64,000 bases of DNA, taken from positions 395,001 to 459,000 of the forward strand of contig JAJOZX010003205.1 in assembly GCA_023014485.1 (NCBI GenBank), in the 5' to 3' direction. A program made the position numbers and the translations under genes. The notes below the pieces were generated by a model that did no database searches, was not told the DNA's origin, and saw only the letters and a list, made by a program, of their open reading frames with translations. This document shows positions 1-10,279 of this stretch, one piece after another. This DNA comes from Bathynomus jamesi. Taxonomy: Eukaryota; Arthropoda; Malacostraca; Isopoda; Cirolanidae. Numbering within the stretch: the first letter of the stretch is position 1; the number at the start of each line of letters is the position of its first letter.

Positions 1-1980
1 CTAAAGTAATAACTTCATTCGGTAGTTAGTGCGTAACTAACTGATAATTAGTGATGTGTTTAATTTAATTAAATAAGTAATAGTTTCCTTCAGTGATTAG
101 TGCTTAACGAATTGGTAATTAGCGATAAGTGTTCGATTTACGGAGCCTTACTGAAATGACCTCTCTTTATGTAACTATTAAGTTTCTCCGTCTGTGTATT
201 TCAAATTTTCTCCCTGCTATATCGCTTTCCTTTATTTATTTTAAAGGCATATTAACTTATGAAGCCATTATGATAACATTTTGTGTCATAAAGCGAGATT
301 GCGAAAGTCTCTCGAAAGCAACTTTCTGTAAATAGAGATCAGATGCTGACCAACTTGTTATTATGCTGGCGATGCAGGTAAGGCTTGCAGTCGAATTAAT
401 TGCTGACCGCACCTGATAACTAAATTATACTGCAAGATATAAATTCATATAATTTCATTCAGTTAACTAATAATGTAGGCCCTCGTAAAGTAGGCTTTCG
501 TCTTTCGGTTGAGTATTTAAATTTTAGTATAGAAAAGGAAAAAAAAGTTTTTCCATTTTTACTTATAAAATTTATGAACTTTATGAGATTTATGAAAATT
601 AATTAGTCATCCCTTTGAAAAACTGTCGTTAGGCGACTCGTCGTACGAATTATTTCATGATGTTAACATAAATGAAAATGAAACTATATTGAAGGCTGAT
701 CCGTTACCCATTGGATTATTTAATTTAGGGAAAGGCGTTGCCCTTATAAGGCATTCAGAAATTAAAATTTTCCCGTATAATGTGATCTTCTTGCTATGTG
801 TCTCTCTTTTTAAACCTACCCTTTCCTTGATTATATATTGGTTATACGGTGAGTAAACAAACATTTTCAGTACTCACGGTATTTATTCTATGAATGTAAT
901 TTTCAGAATAAATCCGCATATGTTGTTTAACTCAAAGTATTTATTATGTAAATTTAATTTTTAGCTTATTGATTTGACAACTTTAAATTTATTCATAAAT
1001 AGTAAGCAAGTTTAACTAGGTTAATGTTCAATTGAATTACTCATATTTCCATTGTAACTACGAGTTCTAACGTGTCTGGAGACATAAGTAACCTAAATTC
1101 GTGTTTTGAGAATTGCCTCTCCACTACGAATCATTTCCGCTCACGGAACATTTATCTTTCCGTATTCAGGGACTATAGAAGTCCTTCGTTCGGCCTCAAT
1201 TTCCCTCAGGGACTCGATACTTTTTTTTTCTTTTTTTTTGGAAGGTTATCTTCAGTATTTAAAACAACCCTTGAGATAAACCTCGAGTGTCATCGACTCG
1301 TGCGACACTCCTCCCCCACTTTTTTCTTTGTTCTTAAATGCTTGCATCGGCGCGTTTTGGACTCGTAGGAGGGATGGAGCACGAAAACAGAAGCGGACCG
1401 GTTAGAAGAGATCTGGCGCTTCGTCGGGAGAGTGAAAGGCCGGGTAACGCTTGGTGATTCTCCGAGTAGGCCTTTGAGAGAGTTTGCTCGTTAAAGACTA
1501 AATTTGAGAGAATATTGAGGTTTTGAGGTTTTTGAGTTTATGAGGAAATGTTGAGAGCCGTTAGCCTAGACTACTGCGAGGGATGTAGTGGATGGGCAAC
1601 GATAGAACTTAAATTATTTAATTAATGTTAAGACTAGTTTAAGAAAAAACCTGAACTTGACCGTACTATATTTCAAATTCGAGACTGAACTTGTAACCAA
1701 ATGTGACTTAAATTTATTGATTAAAAGCTATTCAAACCAACTATTTCATTATCAAATACTCACTAAAATCGGGGGTACAGAAGTAAGCGGAAGAAAGAAT
1801 TCACGCAGAGGGTCACTAACTTAAAGAAAGATCTATTATAACTTCAATTTACTCATCGATCATTTACAGTGACCTTCGAGAATAAACAATTTGTAATAAA
1901 GATCCGTCTCCCCTGACAACGGCCATTTTTTATTCTTTATTACAAACTGGTGAAGAAGTAGGGGATAAACTGGATTTTTT
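1..1980. other. AT-rich sequence with no supported gene
   Basis: No open frame here has a recognisable motif. The longest one (1072-1368, plus) contains a poly-T run and has no family resemblance. The stretch is AT-rich, with a poly-T tract near 1221-1239. Nothing else was seen. Confidence 0.6.
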
Positions 1981-1983
1981 ATT

Positions 1984-1985
<2 letters not shown>

Positions 1986-2027
<42 letters not shown>
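1986..2027. repeat. (AT)n microsatellite
   Basis: Uninterrupted TA dinucleotide run. It is the first of many in the window, and transposon ends frequently abut such runs. Confidence 0.95.
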
Positions 2028-2029
<2 letters not shown>

Positions 2030-2255
2030 TTTAAAGTGTGTATTACTATTTTTGCTTGTATATTAATTTTTGTTACTTGTTTTTTCATTCAATGTCTGTT
2101 ATTGGATTAATGTACAATATAAAGAATCCTGTGTATTTCTTTTATTGTCAATTTTAATATTGGTGTTTTATTTAATTCTTTTGCTAAGACATTGACAACC
2201 CCTCTAAGCATTGAGATCATCTCTCTCTTGCCTTTAATATATAAATAAATAAATT

Positions 2256-2520
2256 AAATAACTGGTAAAGGTTCCAGAAATAAAAATTAAAATAAATAGT
2301 GATATCTGGCAACCCATCTATATATAAATAAGTAATTAAAGTTGTGGTATCTGACAACCCTCAATACATAAATGAATAAAATAAATAGTGGTATCTGGCA
2401 ACTCCCGACCCTCTATATAACAGATGCTGGTCCCCTGAATTTGCATAATGCGTCTGGCTGCGGCCAGGCGAAGGATGGTTTCTCTCTCTCTCCTTAGGTT
2501 AAGGCTTACCTTCTAAGGCT
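2256..2520 (+). repeat. LTR-like or promoter-like repeat, first copy
   Basis: Three short direct repeats contain TGGTATCTGGCAAC or a close variant (around 2300, 2340 and 2390). They are followed by a TATATAA box-like sequence near 2413, then CTTAGGTTAAGGCTTACCTT and a CCCTTTGGGGGTTAAG block. The same order recurs at 9630-9860: TATCTAGCAACTC twice, CTATATAAGACC, AATAAAGA, then TTAGGTTAAAACTTA and CCCTTTGGGG. A shared TATA box, polyadenylation-like signal and 3' block suggest an LTR or other retroelement terminus, but no matching internal domain was found. Confidence 0.4.
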
Positions 2521-2778
2521 AGGATACCCCTTTGGGGGTTAAGTCTTCCAGCTTATTGGAAATCCACTGAGCAAAGGCCACACGCTTTCCTTGCTGCCTG
2601 TCAGTGAGAGGGGCCTGCGTATTGATTTGGTACGGAAATGCATGAAGGTCAAGGCGCAGGATCTTCTGAGTCGATGAACGTTTCAAGCCAAGTTCATTTA
2701 CAATGTGCCTGATTGACTTTCTTGGACCTCGAACCACAGTTTCACGGATTTTCATGGAATTCTCCAGTGTCCTCAAAT

Positions 2779-3642
2779 ATAGGCGTATGAGGCGGGGGGG
2801 GGGTCTGAGGGGAAGCACCCCCGGACTAGGGAATTAAGCATTTTCAGAGCAAATATTGAGTATTTTCAGGGCAAATACTGAAATTTTCAGGGCAGATTTT
2901 TCCTGACATTCCTTTGTTTTTTTTGGGGTGCTACTATAGCGTGATTGCTACCTCGATTCGGCGGTCTACCTTTTAATTATAGCTTCTTACCTTGTTTACT
3001 AATTGCTTGTTTACATTCCAATGTCCATCGCCCTTGACGATTGGTTAGGTTTAGTCATGATATTTTCGTTAGTTTTAACGAAAATATCGTGACTAAACCT
3101 AACCAATCGTAGGTAGACCACATACTATAGTAGCACCGAAACTATTTTTCAAATAAATAAAATTGAATAATAAATAGCATTTTATATTTATTATATTTTC
3201 ATTTATACCTTGGATAGGAATCACACTCTACAGTATTGTAGTTTGAACCAAAACGGGTAGGAATCACCCTATAGTATCGAAGTCACCGGTAGGAATCACG
3301 CTATAGTAGCACCTTTTTTTGTTTACTTCTTGAGGTGTAGTAATTATATACTTGTTACTATACTTGTAGTTAATAATTAAAACGTAAGTTGAGGACTTAC
3401 TGAATTCTATATCAACTGCAATGACGTAGTTTTGCTTATCATTTAGAAATGTAGCAAAATTTTCTAATTTTTGTAAATTGTAATGTTTTTTATACCAAAA
3501 AGGCTTTAATATAGGTTCCTAATACTCTAACCTTTGTGTTATTTTATGCTACAATTAGTGTTATGCGGAAATCAGGGCACCCTGAAAAATTTCAGAGCAA
3601 ATTTTTTCCGACCCCCAGTAAACTGCCATCCCATACGCCTAT
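2779..3642. mobile_element. Insertion with ATAGGCGTATG terminal inverted repeats
   Basis: The left end ATAGGCGTATG (2779) is mirrored by CATACGCCTAT ending at 3642. Flanking sequences GTCCTCAA and GTTCTCAC look like a decayed 8-bp target duplication. Subterminal repeats of the type TTTCAGGGCA occur near 2865-2895 and as CCTGAAAAATTTCAGAGCAA near 3580. The insert splits the transposase remnant and itself holds a second MITE. No coding capacity was seen. Confidence 0.55.
2927..3313. mobile_element. Nested fold-back MITE with GGTGCTACTATAG ends
   Basis: The left end GGTGCTACTATAG is mirrored by CTATAGTAGCACC at 3137 and again at 3313. With the outer end, the flanks TTTTTTGG and TTTTTTGT resemble an 8-bp duplication. 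Positions 3038-3109 form a near-perfect hairpin (CGATTGGTTAGG arm, TTTTAA centre). Positions 3216-3313 carry three degenerate copies of TAGGAATCAC followed by CTATAGTA, which explains the duplicated right end. The hairpin core is shared with MITEs at 15.5, 31.4, 58.4 and 59.7 kb. Confidence 0.6.
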
Positions 3643-3968
3643 GTTCTCACAGTTTTCAGGCGTCCACTATGTCCTTTATGGAGTGGTTGAAGTACCCCAT
3701 GAGCACGGAACTTCTTTATGAGAGCTCTGATTGATTTGGAATCAGGAGCTTTGCAAACTCCAAAAACACTGCAAAATTTCCTGTCTTAAACGATACTTTC
3801 GGTCTTGTGCCACCACTCAAGCACCTTCTTTTTCTGACCCACTGGAAGACATTTCGATGCCATTATACAACACCCAGATGTACCTGAAACAGAGAAAAGA
3901 GAATTAGAGCTCTAGCTATCATAACTCCCTCACAATCGGCGTTCAGTTTTGAGTTTTTTTGTGAACAC

Positions 3969-4064
<96 letters not shown>
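3969..4064. repeat. (AT)n microsatellite with a short (AC) block
   Basis: Two TA runs separated by ACACACAC. This lies directly at the left end of the TATCG-rich hAT-like repeat. Confidence 0.9.
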
Positions 4065-4066
<2 letters not shown>

Positions 4067-4232
4067 GGTGTTGTATCGGGGCCAAAAAAAGTAACGTGAT
4101 ACGATGCTTGATATATTGACAAAAATGTATCTCGTTACGATACTAGATATATGAATAATATATGTATCGCGATAGGATACGATACATATAAATTATATAT
4201 ATATATATATATACTATATATATAATATAATG

Positions 4233-4278
<46 letters not shown>

Positions 4279-4349
4279 ATTATTTCACGAAAGTAACACG
4301 TGAAAAATATTTATGATGAATAAAACCACGAAGGAAAAGAAACAGAATG

Positions 4350-4389
4350 GTGCTCAAGCGCTTTCGTCTAATGACATCTTCAGGAACAC
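4350..4389 (-). ncRNA. Hammerhead-ribozyme-like motif, left Penelope arm
   Basis: Read on the minus strand: stem I strand GTGTTC, core CTGAAGA, one unpaired T, stem II GTC with loop ATTA and GAC, the GAAA box, a minimal stem III (A-G with C-U around CG), then GAGCAC, which pairs back with GTGTTC (one G-U). All invariant core bases (CUGANGA and GAAA) are present. The extra unpaired base before stem II is shared with the other copies in this window. Activity is inferred, not shown. Confidence 0.65.
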
Positions 4390-4787
4390 TGAAGTACATA
4401 AAGAGTTACAGCCTATATATAGATTACAGAAAATATATATATATATATAATACAATAAACGGAGAAATAAAAATAAAAATTAAACATTAAAGGATTGTGG
4501 GAGGAGCATACAAATTTGTAAGGAAAAAACTACCGATGTTTTAACACTTTGCTCGAATCCAACACAAGATCAAATGAATTGTTTCCAACCAGTGTTATAG
4601 TTAATTAAAAAATAATAATAATAATAAATTGAAAAATAAAAATAAAATAAAAATAAAACTTAAGAGGAGCATACAAATTTATACTGGAAATCTGCCCAGG
4701 TTTTAGCACTCTGCCCTTCTTGTCTAAGTTCGATGTATATAAAAAAATTAAATTGAAAAATAAAAGTTATTAGAGTAGCATACAAGT

Positions 4788-5718
4788 TTACCAAAGGTTT
4801 AGCGTTCTACCCTTCTTATCTAAATCCGTTCTGAAGGAATTCAAAACAACAGGATCGAGTTGAAAAAGACCTTTGCTTATGTTGAAGTTATTTGTAAGTT
4901 GGATAGTGGCAGACTCAAGAATATTTCTATTAACAATGTTGCCAGAGTGAAACAAAATTGTAGCATTATTCCAATCAATACAGTGGGATAACTCTGACAA
5001 ATGGACAAAAAGGGCACTGGACGACTGTCTTGTTCTAACGGAATATTGATGCTGTTTTATACGTGTGTGCAAATCCTTTCCCGTCTGACTTATGTAAAAG
5101 GAATCATATTGTTTACAACCAATTTTATAGATAATGCCTGAATTATTGGTAGGGCTATTTTTTACTATGATATTTTTCACGATATTGTTATATGAAAATA
5201 CTACATTAATATCCAAAAGTTTAAATACATTAGCAATGCCTAAAAAGCCCGAGAAAAATGGAAGTACTAAAATATTCTTTGACAAAGTATGAGTGTTATT
5301 ATTCACACGATAGAAAGTTCGTTTTGCCTTGTTGAAACAAGATTCCATAAACGCAGATGGATAACACAGATCACTTCCAATACCCTTGATTTTTTCCAAT
5401 TCAGCATCGATGTATTCCGGACTGGCGATCCTAAGGGCACGGAGAAACATTGAAGAAAAAATGGCCTTCTTAGTGGAGGTGTCATATCCCGAGTAAAAGT
5501 GTACGTAGGACAAATTGTTTTTTTTTTTCCCGATATATACTAAACTTTAAACCTGGGCTTTCCCTATGTACACGCACATCCAAAAACGGGATTGAGTTGT
5601 CTTGTTCCACTTCTAAAGTAAACTTAATGGAGGGGACTTGATCACTTAACTGAAGGAGGAAGTCATCCAGGTCACGATTCATGGGCCAGATACACAAAAT
5701 ATCGTCGACGTACCGCAA
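4788..5718 (-). pseudogene. Penelope RT C-terminus plus GIY-YIG endonuclease, frameshifted
   Basis: The upstream part (5718-5482) starts MRYVDDILCIW, the RT catalytic YVDD box, and continues IKFTLEVEQDNSIPFLDV, a PLE-specific block. A frameshift at the poly-T run near 5513-5528 is followed by NLSYVHFYSGYDTSTKKAI and the GIY-YIG domain: GIIYKIGCKQYDSFYISQTG, then RIKQHQYSV and HLSELSHCIDW. Relative to the usual family pattern, the second zinc-like Cys is Tyr (CKQY) and YIGQTG is YISQTG, so the endonuclease is probably damaged too. RT motifs N-terminal to YVDD are missing (5' truncation). Assignment to Penelope-like elements is firm; expression is unlikely. Confidence 0.85.
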
Positions 5719-6106
5719 CCATGGGTACTCTAATAACTTTTATTTTTCAATTTATTTTTTTTATACACATCGAACTTAGACAAGAAGGGCAGAGTGCTAA
5801 AACCTGGGCAGATTTCCAGTATAAATTTGTATGCTCCTCTTAAGTTTTATTTTTATTTTTATTTTTCAATTTATTATTATTATTTTTTTTAATTAACTAT
5901 AACATTGTTTGGAAACAATTCATTTGATTTTGTGTTGGATTCGAGCAAAGTGTTAAAACATCGGTAGTTCTTTTTTCCTTACAAATTTGTATGCTCCTCC
6001 CACAATCCTTTAATGTTTAATTTTTATTTTTATTTCTCCGTTTATTGTATATGTATATTTTTTTTTCTGTAATCTATATATAGGCTGTAACTCTTTATGT
6101 ACTTCA

Positions 6107-6146
6107 GTGTTCCTGAGGATGTCATTAGACGAAAGCGCTTGAGCAC
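6107..6146 (+). ncRNA. Hammerhead-ribozyme-like motif, right Penelope arm
   Basis: Plus strand: GTGTTC stem I, CTGAGGA core, unpaired T, GTC-ATTA-GAC stem II, GAAA box, AGCGCT minimal stem III, then GAGCAC closing stem I. It differs from the left-arm copy at the N7 position only (G for A), which the hammerhead fold tolerates. Confidence 0.65.
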
Positions 6147-6433
6147 CATTCTGTGTTTCCTTTCCTTCGTGGTTTTATTCATCATATATATATACATCAT
6201 ATATGACATATTATGAAACACCTGAATTATTTTCTATTTTTGTTGATTTTTACAAACTGACTTCTCAAACAATTCATCAGACATTCTGGGGAAAGATCAC
6301 TGACTGAGTCTATGATAAAGTATCGCGTTATTGACACTTATTTGTATCGTATGTTTCGATACGATCTAAATAATAAAAATGTATCGCGATACGATACAAG
6401 ATACAGAAAATGTATCACGATACAACTCCACCC

Positions 6434-6470
<37 letters not shown>

Positions 6471-6474
<4 letters not shown>

Positions 6475-7334
6475 TCGCCCCTGCTATAACGGATACTATT
6501 ACAACGCGGATTTGTATTTACGCGCTAAGTATTTTAAGACCATAAGAATGTTATTACACAAAAAATTTGAAATTACGTGCAAAAAAAAAAAAAAAAAACG
6601 TTAAAAATATCAAGACCGCAAAAACATTCGTTGGCTTATAGTAAGCTAAGTACTGTCAGATTAAACATACAGTCTAACGTTCAAAACCTTCGCTCACCGA
6701 GTTTAATTTTGTCTATTTCGGGCAACTTAAAGAGCTAACAACAAAAAATTTGTCGGAAGCATTTATTTACCTTGGCTGATCACACAACAAAGATCAAAGA
6801 TTTTTTCCTACAATGATCCAAACATGGAAAGGAGCAGCACATTTAGCAGAAAATTGGAGGAACTTCTAGCAGGCTATAAAGAAATTTATCACGAAAAGAA
6901 AAAAACTTGCACGGCAGTTAACACGCGATGCATATTTTAAGAAGAAATTTGACGTTATTGACCCAAACGTCCCTGACAAAGAAAATGCTGAGGAGGCATG
7001 GTAGTCAACTTCAAGTGAGGTGTAACATGTATTTACTGTATTTGTCTGTATTTTTACTGTACTGTACTGTACTTGGTAGTATTTTTTTCTTTTGTAACTT
7101 TCTTAAATAGAATTTTTTACCGTAATATTTGTTTCTTCATACATTACGCACTAATATATATTGGTAAAAGCGTTTGAACAATTGATAAATTAAATTTTAA
7201 GGAAAAAATAATTTTGAAAAAACGCATCCCTGACTTATAACATTATTCCGATGTAAAAACAAGTTTGTCACAGCGCGCGACTGCATAGCACGTTGTTTTT
7301 CCAGAACGCATCCTGCGCATTATAGCAGGGCCAA

Positions 7335-7337
<3 letters not shown>
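6471..7337 (+). mobile_element. pogo/Tigger-like DNA transposon remnant
   Basis: The left terminus CAGTCGCCCCTGCTATAACG and the mirrored right terminus (complement CAGTTGGCCCTGCTATAATG, ending near 7337) match the CAGT...CTATAA style of Tigger/pogo ends. The interior (about 6690-7010) gives broken frames with MERSSTFSRKLEELLAGYKE and AYFKKKFDVIDPNVPDKENA, the latter resembling an acidic transposase tail. The helix-turn-helix and DDE core are missing. Both ends sit in (TA)n, consistent with TA target choice. Confidence 0.55.
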
Positions 7338-7386
<49 letters not shown>

Positions 7387-7395
7387 TATATATCC
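7338..7395. repeat. (AT)n microsatellite
   Basis: TA runs immediately right of the Tigger-like terminus. The region to about 7740 has no supported gene; (GT)n follows at 7745-7773. Confidence 0.9.
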
Positions 7396-7745
7396 AAAAT
7401 GTATAATATATAATAATAATATACCCATCCATTTTTTTTTATTCATTCATTTCAATAACTAAGAAGATGATATACAAATTACATGTAAATAAAAATAACT
7501 AAGTTGCTAAAATATAAAACATTTTTTTATTTACAAGGAAGAACAATCGTATGAAGCGAAAGGAGACGGATGTGTGTCTTTCAGAGAGAAAGTTGACCCA
7601 AATTCCTTCTCGCTAGTTTGTGGTTTTAAAAGGCCTCGGGCTGGACCTTTTTGCTGGATCTTTTGCTTACCTGCCCCGCTCACTCCTCGTCTCAACACAA
7701 TGTTAAAATAAACGTATTTGTAAGACAATAATTATTTAATATAAT

Positions 7746-7776
<31 letters not shown>

Positions 7777-7894
7777 TTGTATATAGATTTGAGAATATGT
7801 TAATGGAACGATTTCTTTTGCTAAGCCAATTGTTCAGTGAATTTTTTAATGTTAATATTGTTTTAACAATTAATTCACTTTAGGTGAAAATCCG

Positions 7895-7946
<52 letters not shown>

Positions 7947-8002
7947 AATGATAAAATTAAATAGACACGGTTAATATGATTCTTTATATATATATATATA
8001 TA

Positions 8003-8570
8003 CCGGGTGTCCGAGAATTATCTGTACAATTTTTGGCTGTTATTAAAAGTCAACCATGAAGTGTAGAAATTCCAGTGTTGTCCCATTTTACAGAGAAACT
8101 CATTAAGTTTTTTCTGATAACAAGTTTTGACAAGTTTTTTCTTTTTTGTACGCGGGTGACAGACATTGATGATTTAAAAGCAAGAATCACAGCTGCTATT
8201 GAACGAATTGATGTGTATATGCTGCAGCGTACATGGCAACATTTGGATTATCGATTTGATGTTTTGCGAATCACTGATGGTGCACATATCGAATGTTTGT
8301 AACAACGTTACTTTAATAAAAGAAACTTTTGAAAATACAGATTCTAAATAATCTTGTTTAAGAATTTTACGTGTTATCAAGAATTTTATTAAAAGATGAA
8401 ATTGTACAGATAATTTTCGGACACACTGGAATTTCTAAAAAACTTGTCAAAACTTGGTATCAGAAAAACTTAATGAGATTTTCTGTAAAATGGGACAACA
8501 CTGGAATTTCTACACTTCATGGTTGACTTTTAATAACAGCCAAAACTTGTACAGATAATTCTCGGACACC

Positions 8571-8573
<3 letters not shown>
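8003..8573 (+). mobile_element. mariner/IS630-type MITE with long TIRs and TA duplication
   Basis: Terminal inverted repeats of about 160 bp begin GGGTGTCCGAGAATTATC at the left and are mirrored at 8411-8573 ending GGACACCCTG. Both ends are flanked by TA, the Tc1/mariner target duplication, in an (AT)n tract. The centre keeps the 3' end of a transposase gene. The copy is internally deleted and non-autonomous. Confidence 0.8.
8141..8302 (+). pseudogene. Transposase C-terminal remnant (IS630/Tc1-like)
   Basis: The frame reads VTDIDDLKARITAAIERIDV, MLQRTWQHLDYRFDVLRIT, DGAHIECL and stop. This is the conserved tail of the arthropod IS630/Tc1-related transposases (DDL-ARI-AA, then a W before a short Y-R-D segment, ending GAHIE). 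Everything N-terminal, including the DDE triad, is missing. It sits between the two long TIRs in the orientation expected for the parent gene, so it is relic sequence rather than a functional gene. Confidence 0.7.

Positions 8574-8618
<45 letters not shown>

Positions 8619-8655
<37 letters not shown>
8619..8655. repeat. (GA)n microsatellite
   Basis: AG dinucleotide run directly after (AT)n and GTATA. Confidence 0.95.
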
Positions 8656-8660
<5 letters not shown>

Positions 8661-8809
8661 GAATGACAAAAGAAAATAGACACAGTTAATGTGCTTATTT
8701 CTCTTAAAGGGTGTTAATGGAACGATTTCTTTTGCTAAACCAATTGTTTAGTGAATTTTTTTAATGTTAATATTGTTTTAATAATTAATTCACTTTAAGG
8801 TGAAAATCC

Positions 8810-8861
<52 letters not shown>

Positions 8862-9050
8862 AGAAACGACGTAAGTATAGAGGAGCGTTCTGCACACGAG
8901 GAAGAGAAATAACGAACAAATGAAAAATGAGGTGAACCGCCCGGGAATCGAACCTCATTTTTCATTTGTTCGTTATTTCTCTTCCTCGTGTGCAGAACGC
9001 TCCTCTATACTTACGTCGTTTCTATACATTAATATACTGCGTGGTCATTG
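8862..9050. repeat. Fold-back copy of the tRNA-like repeat family
   Basis: AGAAACGACGTAAGTATAGA ... CATTTTTCATTTGTTCG forms an inverted repeat of about 75 bp per arm around CCGCCCGGGAATCGAA, the remaining piece of the tRNA-like T arm. The outer sequence ATATACTGCGTGG ... GCAGTTAAA matches the ends of the 43.7-44.4 kb units. One arm has lost the tRNA-like head, so the copy is a snap-back derivative. Confidence 0.6.
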
Positions 9051-9119
9051 CAGTTAAATGTGTATATATATATATATAAAATGACAAAATTAAATAGACA
9101 CAGTTAATATGATTCTTTC

Positions 9120-9150
<31 letters not shown>

Positions 9151-9169
9151 ATATATATATATATATAAG

Positions 9170-9365
9170 GTAAGGAGAAAGTTGTTCAATTTTGTGTGTG
9201 TGTGTGTGTGTATTTCGTCTGAACTATTATTTTGGTGGTTATACGTTTCGTATTATATTATTTTTTGTGCAGTGGAAGACAAATTCTATTTAATTACAAT
9301 AATTAATAAACAGATTGAATTTTTTATTGTCAATTTCGGTTTTCGTTTAAAAGAGAAAGTCCGTT

Positions 9366-9440
<75 letters not shown>

Positions 9441-9612
9441 TAAGAAGAAAGTTGTTCATTTGTGCGTGTGTGTATTTCGTCTGAACTATTATTTTGGTGG
9501 TTATACGTTTCGTATTATATTACTTTTTGTGCAGTGGAAGGCAAATTCTATTTATTTACAATAATTAATAAACAGATTGAATTTTTTATTGTCAATTTCG
9601 GTTTCAGAAAGT
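9170..9612. repeat. Duplicated 170-190 bp unit
   Basis: Segments 9170-9365 and 9440-9612 share GTTGTTCA, ATTTCGTCTGAACTATTA, TTTTGGTGGTTATACG, GTGCAGTGGAAG and ATTGTCAATTTCGGTTT in the same order, separated by (AT)n. Both are plus oriented. Confidence 0.65.
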
Positions 9613-9629
9613 ACGTTTGCTTTGGTAAC

Positions 9630-10080
9630 GAATTAAAATAAATGGTGGTATCTAGCAACTCACCCTAATAATGTATACCTGTACAATTAAAATAAAAAAT
9701 GGTATCTAGCAACTCAACCTTCCTCTATATAAGACCCGCTTGGCTTCGGAGCTGGCAGTTTGATGATGACAGCGGTTGAATAAAGATATCTCCTTCCTTC
9801 CTTCTTAGGTTAAAACTTAACTTAGTTTCCCTTTGGGGGGGTTAGGACGTCCCACCTTGTCCCCCCAAAGCCCTCCTCCGTCTATCCTTTCTCTTTCAGG
9901 TTAAGGCAGCCCCTTTGGGGGGAGGTCATCCTTCCTTCTCTCCCCGAAGACCCCTTCCCCTCAACCTCCCCTCTTCCCCTTGGCTCCTTCTAAGCCAACT
10001 GGCTGATTAGGGGCCTATAAGACAACGGCCACTCGGCTGAAGTCTTAGTGTGCACTTGGCTCCTGCCAGGTGAACACCTC
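9630..10080 (+). repeat. LTR-like or promoter-like repeat, second copy
   Basis: Contains two copies of TATCTAGCAACTC, a TATATAA box (about 9727), AATAAAGA (about 9780) and pyrimidine-rich blocks with CCCTTTGGGG repeated at 9828 and 9912. It parallels 2256-2520. The 3' part to about 10240 is C/T rich with no supported gene. Confidence 0.4.
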
Positions 10081-10279
10081 TCTTGCTTTCTCTCCTTCTC
10101 CTATCTTTCTCTTGGGGGATAACGCCGCCTCCAAGTTTCATGACCCCTTGTTGCACCTGCAACATCCCCTACCCCCTTTGCATCATTGAGTTGTTGCACA
10201 CACACCTCCCCCTTTGCAACATTGATGGTTATCTCTTGCAACATTCTTGCACTTGTCTATTTTGCGCCCATACTACTTG

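Larger units (their letters stand above)
2540..3863 (-). pseudogene. IS630/Tc1-like transposase N-terminal remnant, split by an insertion
   Basis: The minus-strand ATG at 3863 opens with MASKCLPVGQKKKVLEWW, meets a stop (IV*DRKF) and continues to about 3645 with SKSIRALIKKFRAHGVLQPL and HSGRLKTVR. After an insertion it resumes near 2774 (LENSMKIRETVVRGPRKSIR) and runs through HIVNELGLKRSSTQKILRLD to FAQWI near 2560. This is the paired helix-turn-helix DNA-binding region of the arthropod transposases related to IS630/Tc1-mariner; the step from RKSIRHI to a basic region ending FAQW is characteristic. The DDE catalytic core is absent, so the copy is dead. Order and frame on both sides agree, so this was one gene before the insertion. 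Exact family is uncertain. Confidence 0.6.
4275..6184 (-). mobile_element. Penelope-like retroelement fragment between long inverted arms
   Basis: The left arm 4275-4783 and right arm 5728-6184 are inverted copies. For example, GAATAAAACCACGAAGG on the left is matched by CCTTCGTGGTTTTATTC on the right, and GCTCAAGCGCTTTCGTC by its complement near 6130. Between them lies a minus-strand RT/GIY-YIG coding fragment. Inverted or tandem terminal copies are typical of Penelope-like elements (PLEs). Each arm contains a hammerhead-ribozyme-like motif, a known property of PLE terminal regions. Confidence 0.75.
4065..6435. mobile_element. TATCG-rich hAT-like repeat interrupted by a Penelope element
   Basis: The left end GGGGTGTTGTATCG (about 4065) mirrors CGATACAACTCCACCC ending near 6435. 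Both flanks are packed with short palindromic TATCGCGATACGATAC-type words, a subterminal pattern often seen in hAT elements. The Penelope fragment and its inverted arms (4275-6184) lie inside. No transposase frame was found, so this is a non-autonomous or internally replaced copy. TSDs cannot be judged because both ends lie in (AT)n. Confidence 0.4.
7745..9110. repeat. Recurrent repeat units separated by (AT)n
   Basis: A block with GTTAATGGAACGATTTCTTT ... GGTGAAAATCCGTTT occurs at 7798-7898 and 8707-8813. A second block, AAATTAAATAGACACGGTTA or a variant, occurs at 7948-7990, 8661-8700 and 9076-9120. Each unit ends in a TA microsatellite and the order is preserved, suggesting an expanded compound repeat rather than independent insertions. 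Confidence 0.6.

Noticed and set aside
1072..1368. 98-codon open frame in the first 2 kb
   Set aside because: Contains a long Phe run from poly-T, has no domain resemblance, and no splice or promoter context.
7531..7728. Minus-strand frame with a donor-like CAG/GTAAGC, considered as an exon
   Set aside because: A single splice-like site, no protein resemblance, and the frame is short; evidence too weak.
9182..9484. Open frame rich in Tyr-Ile repeats
   Set aside because: Translation of (AT)n and (GT)n microsatellites, not a protein.
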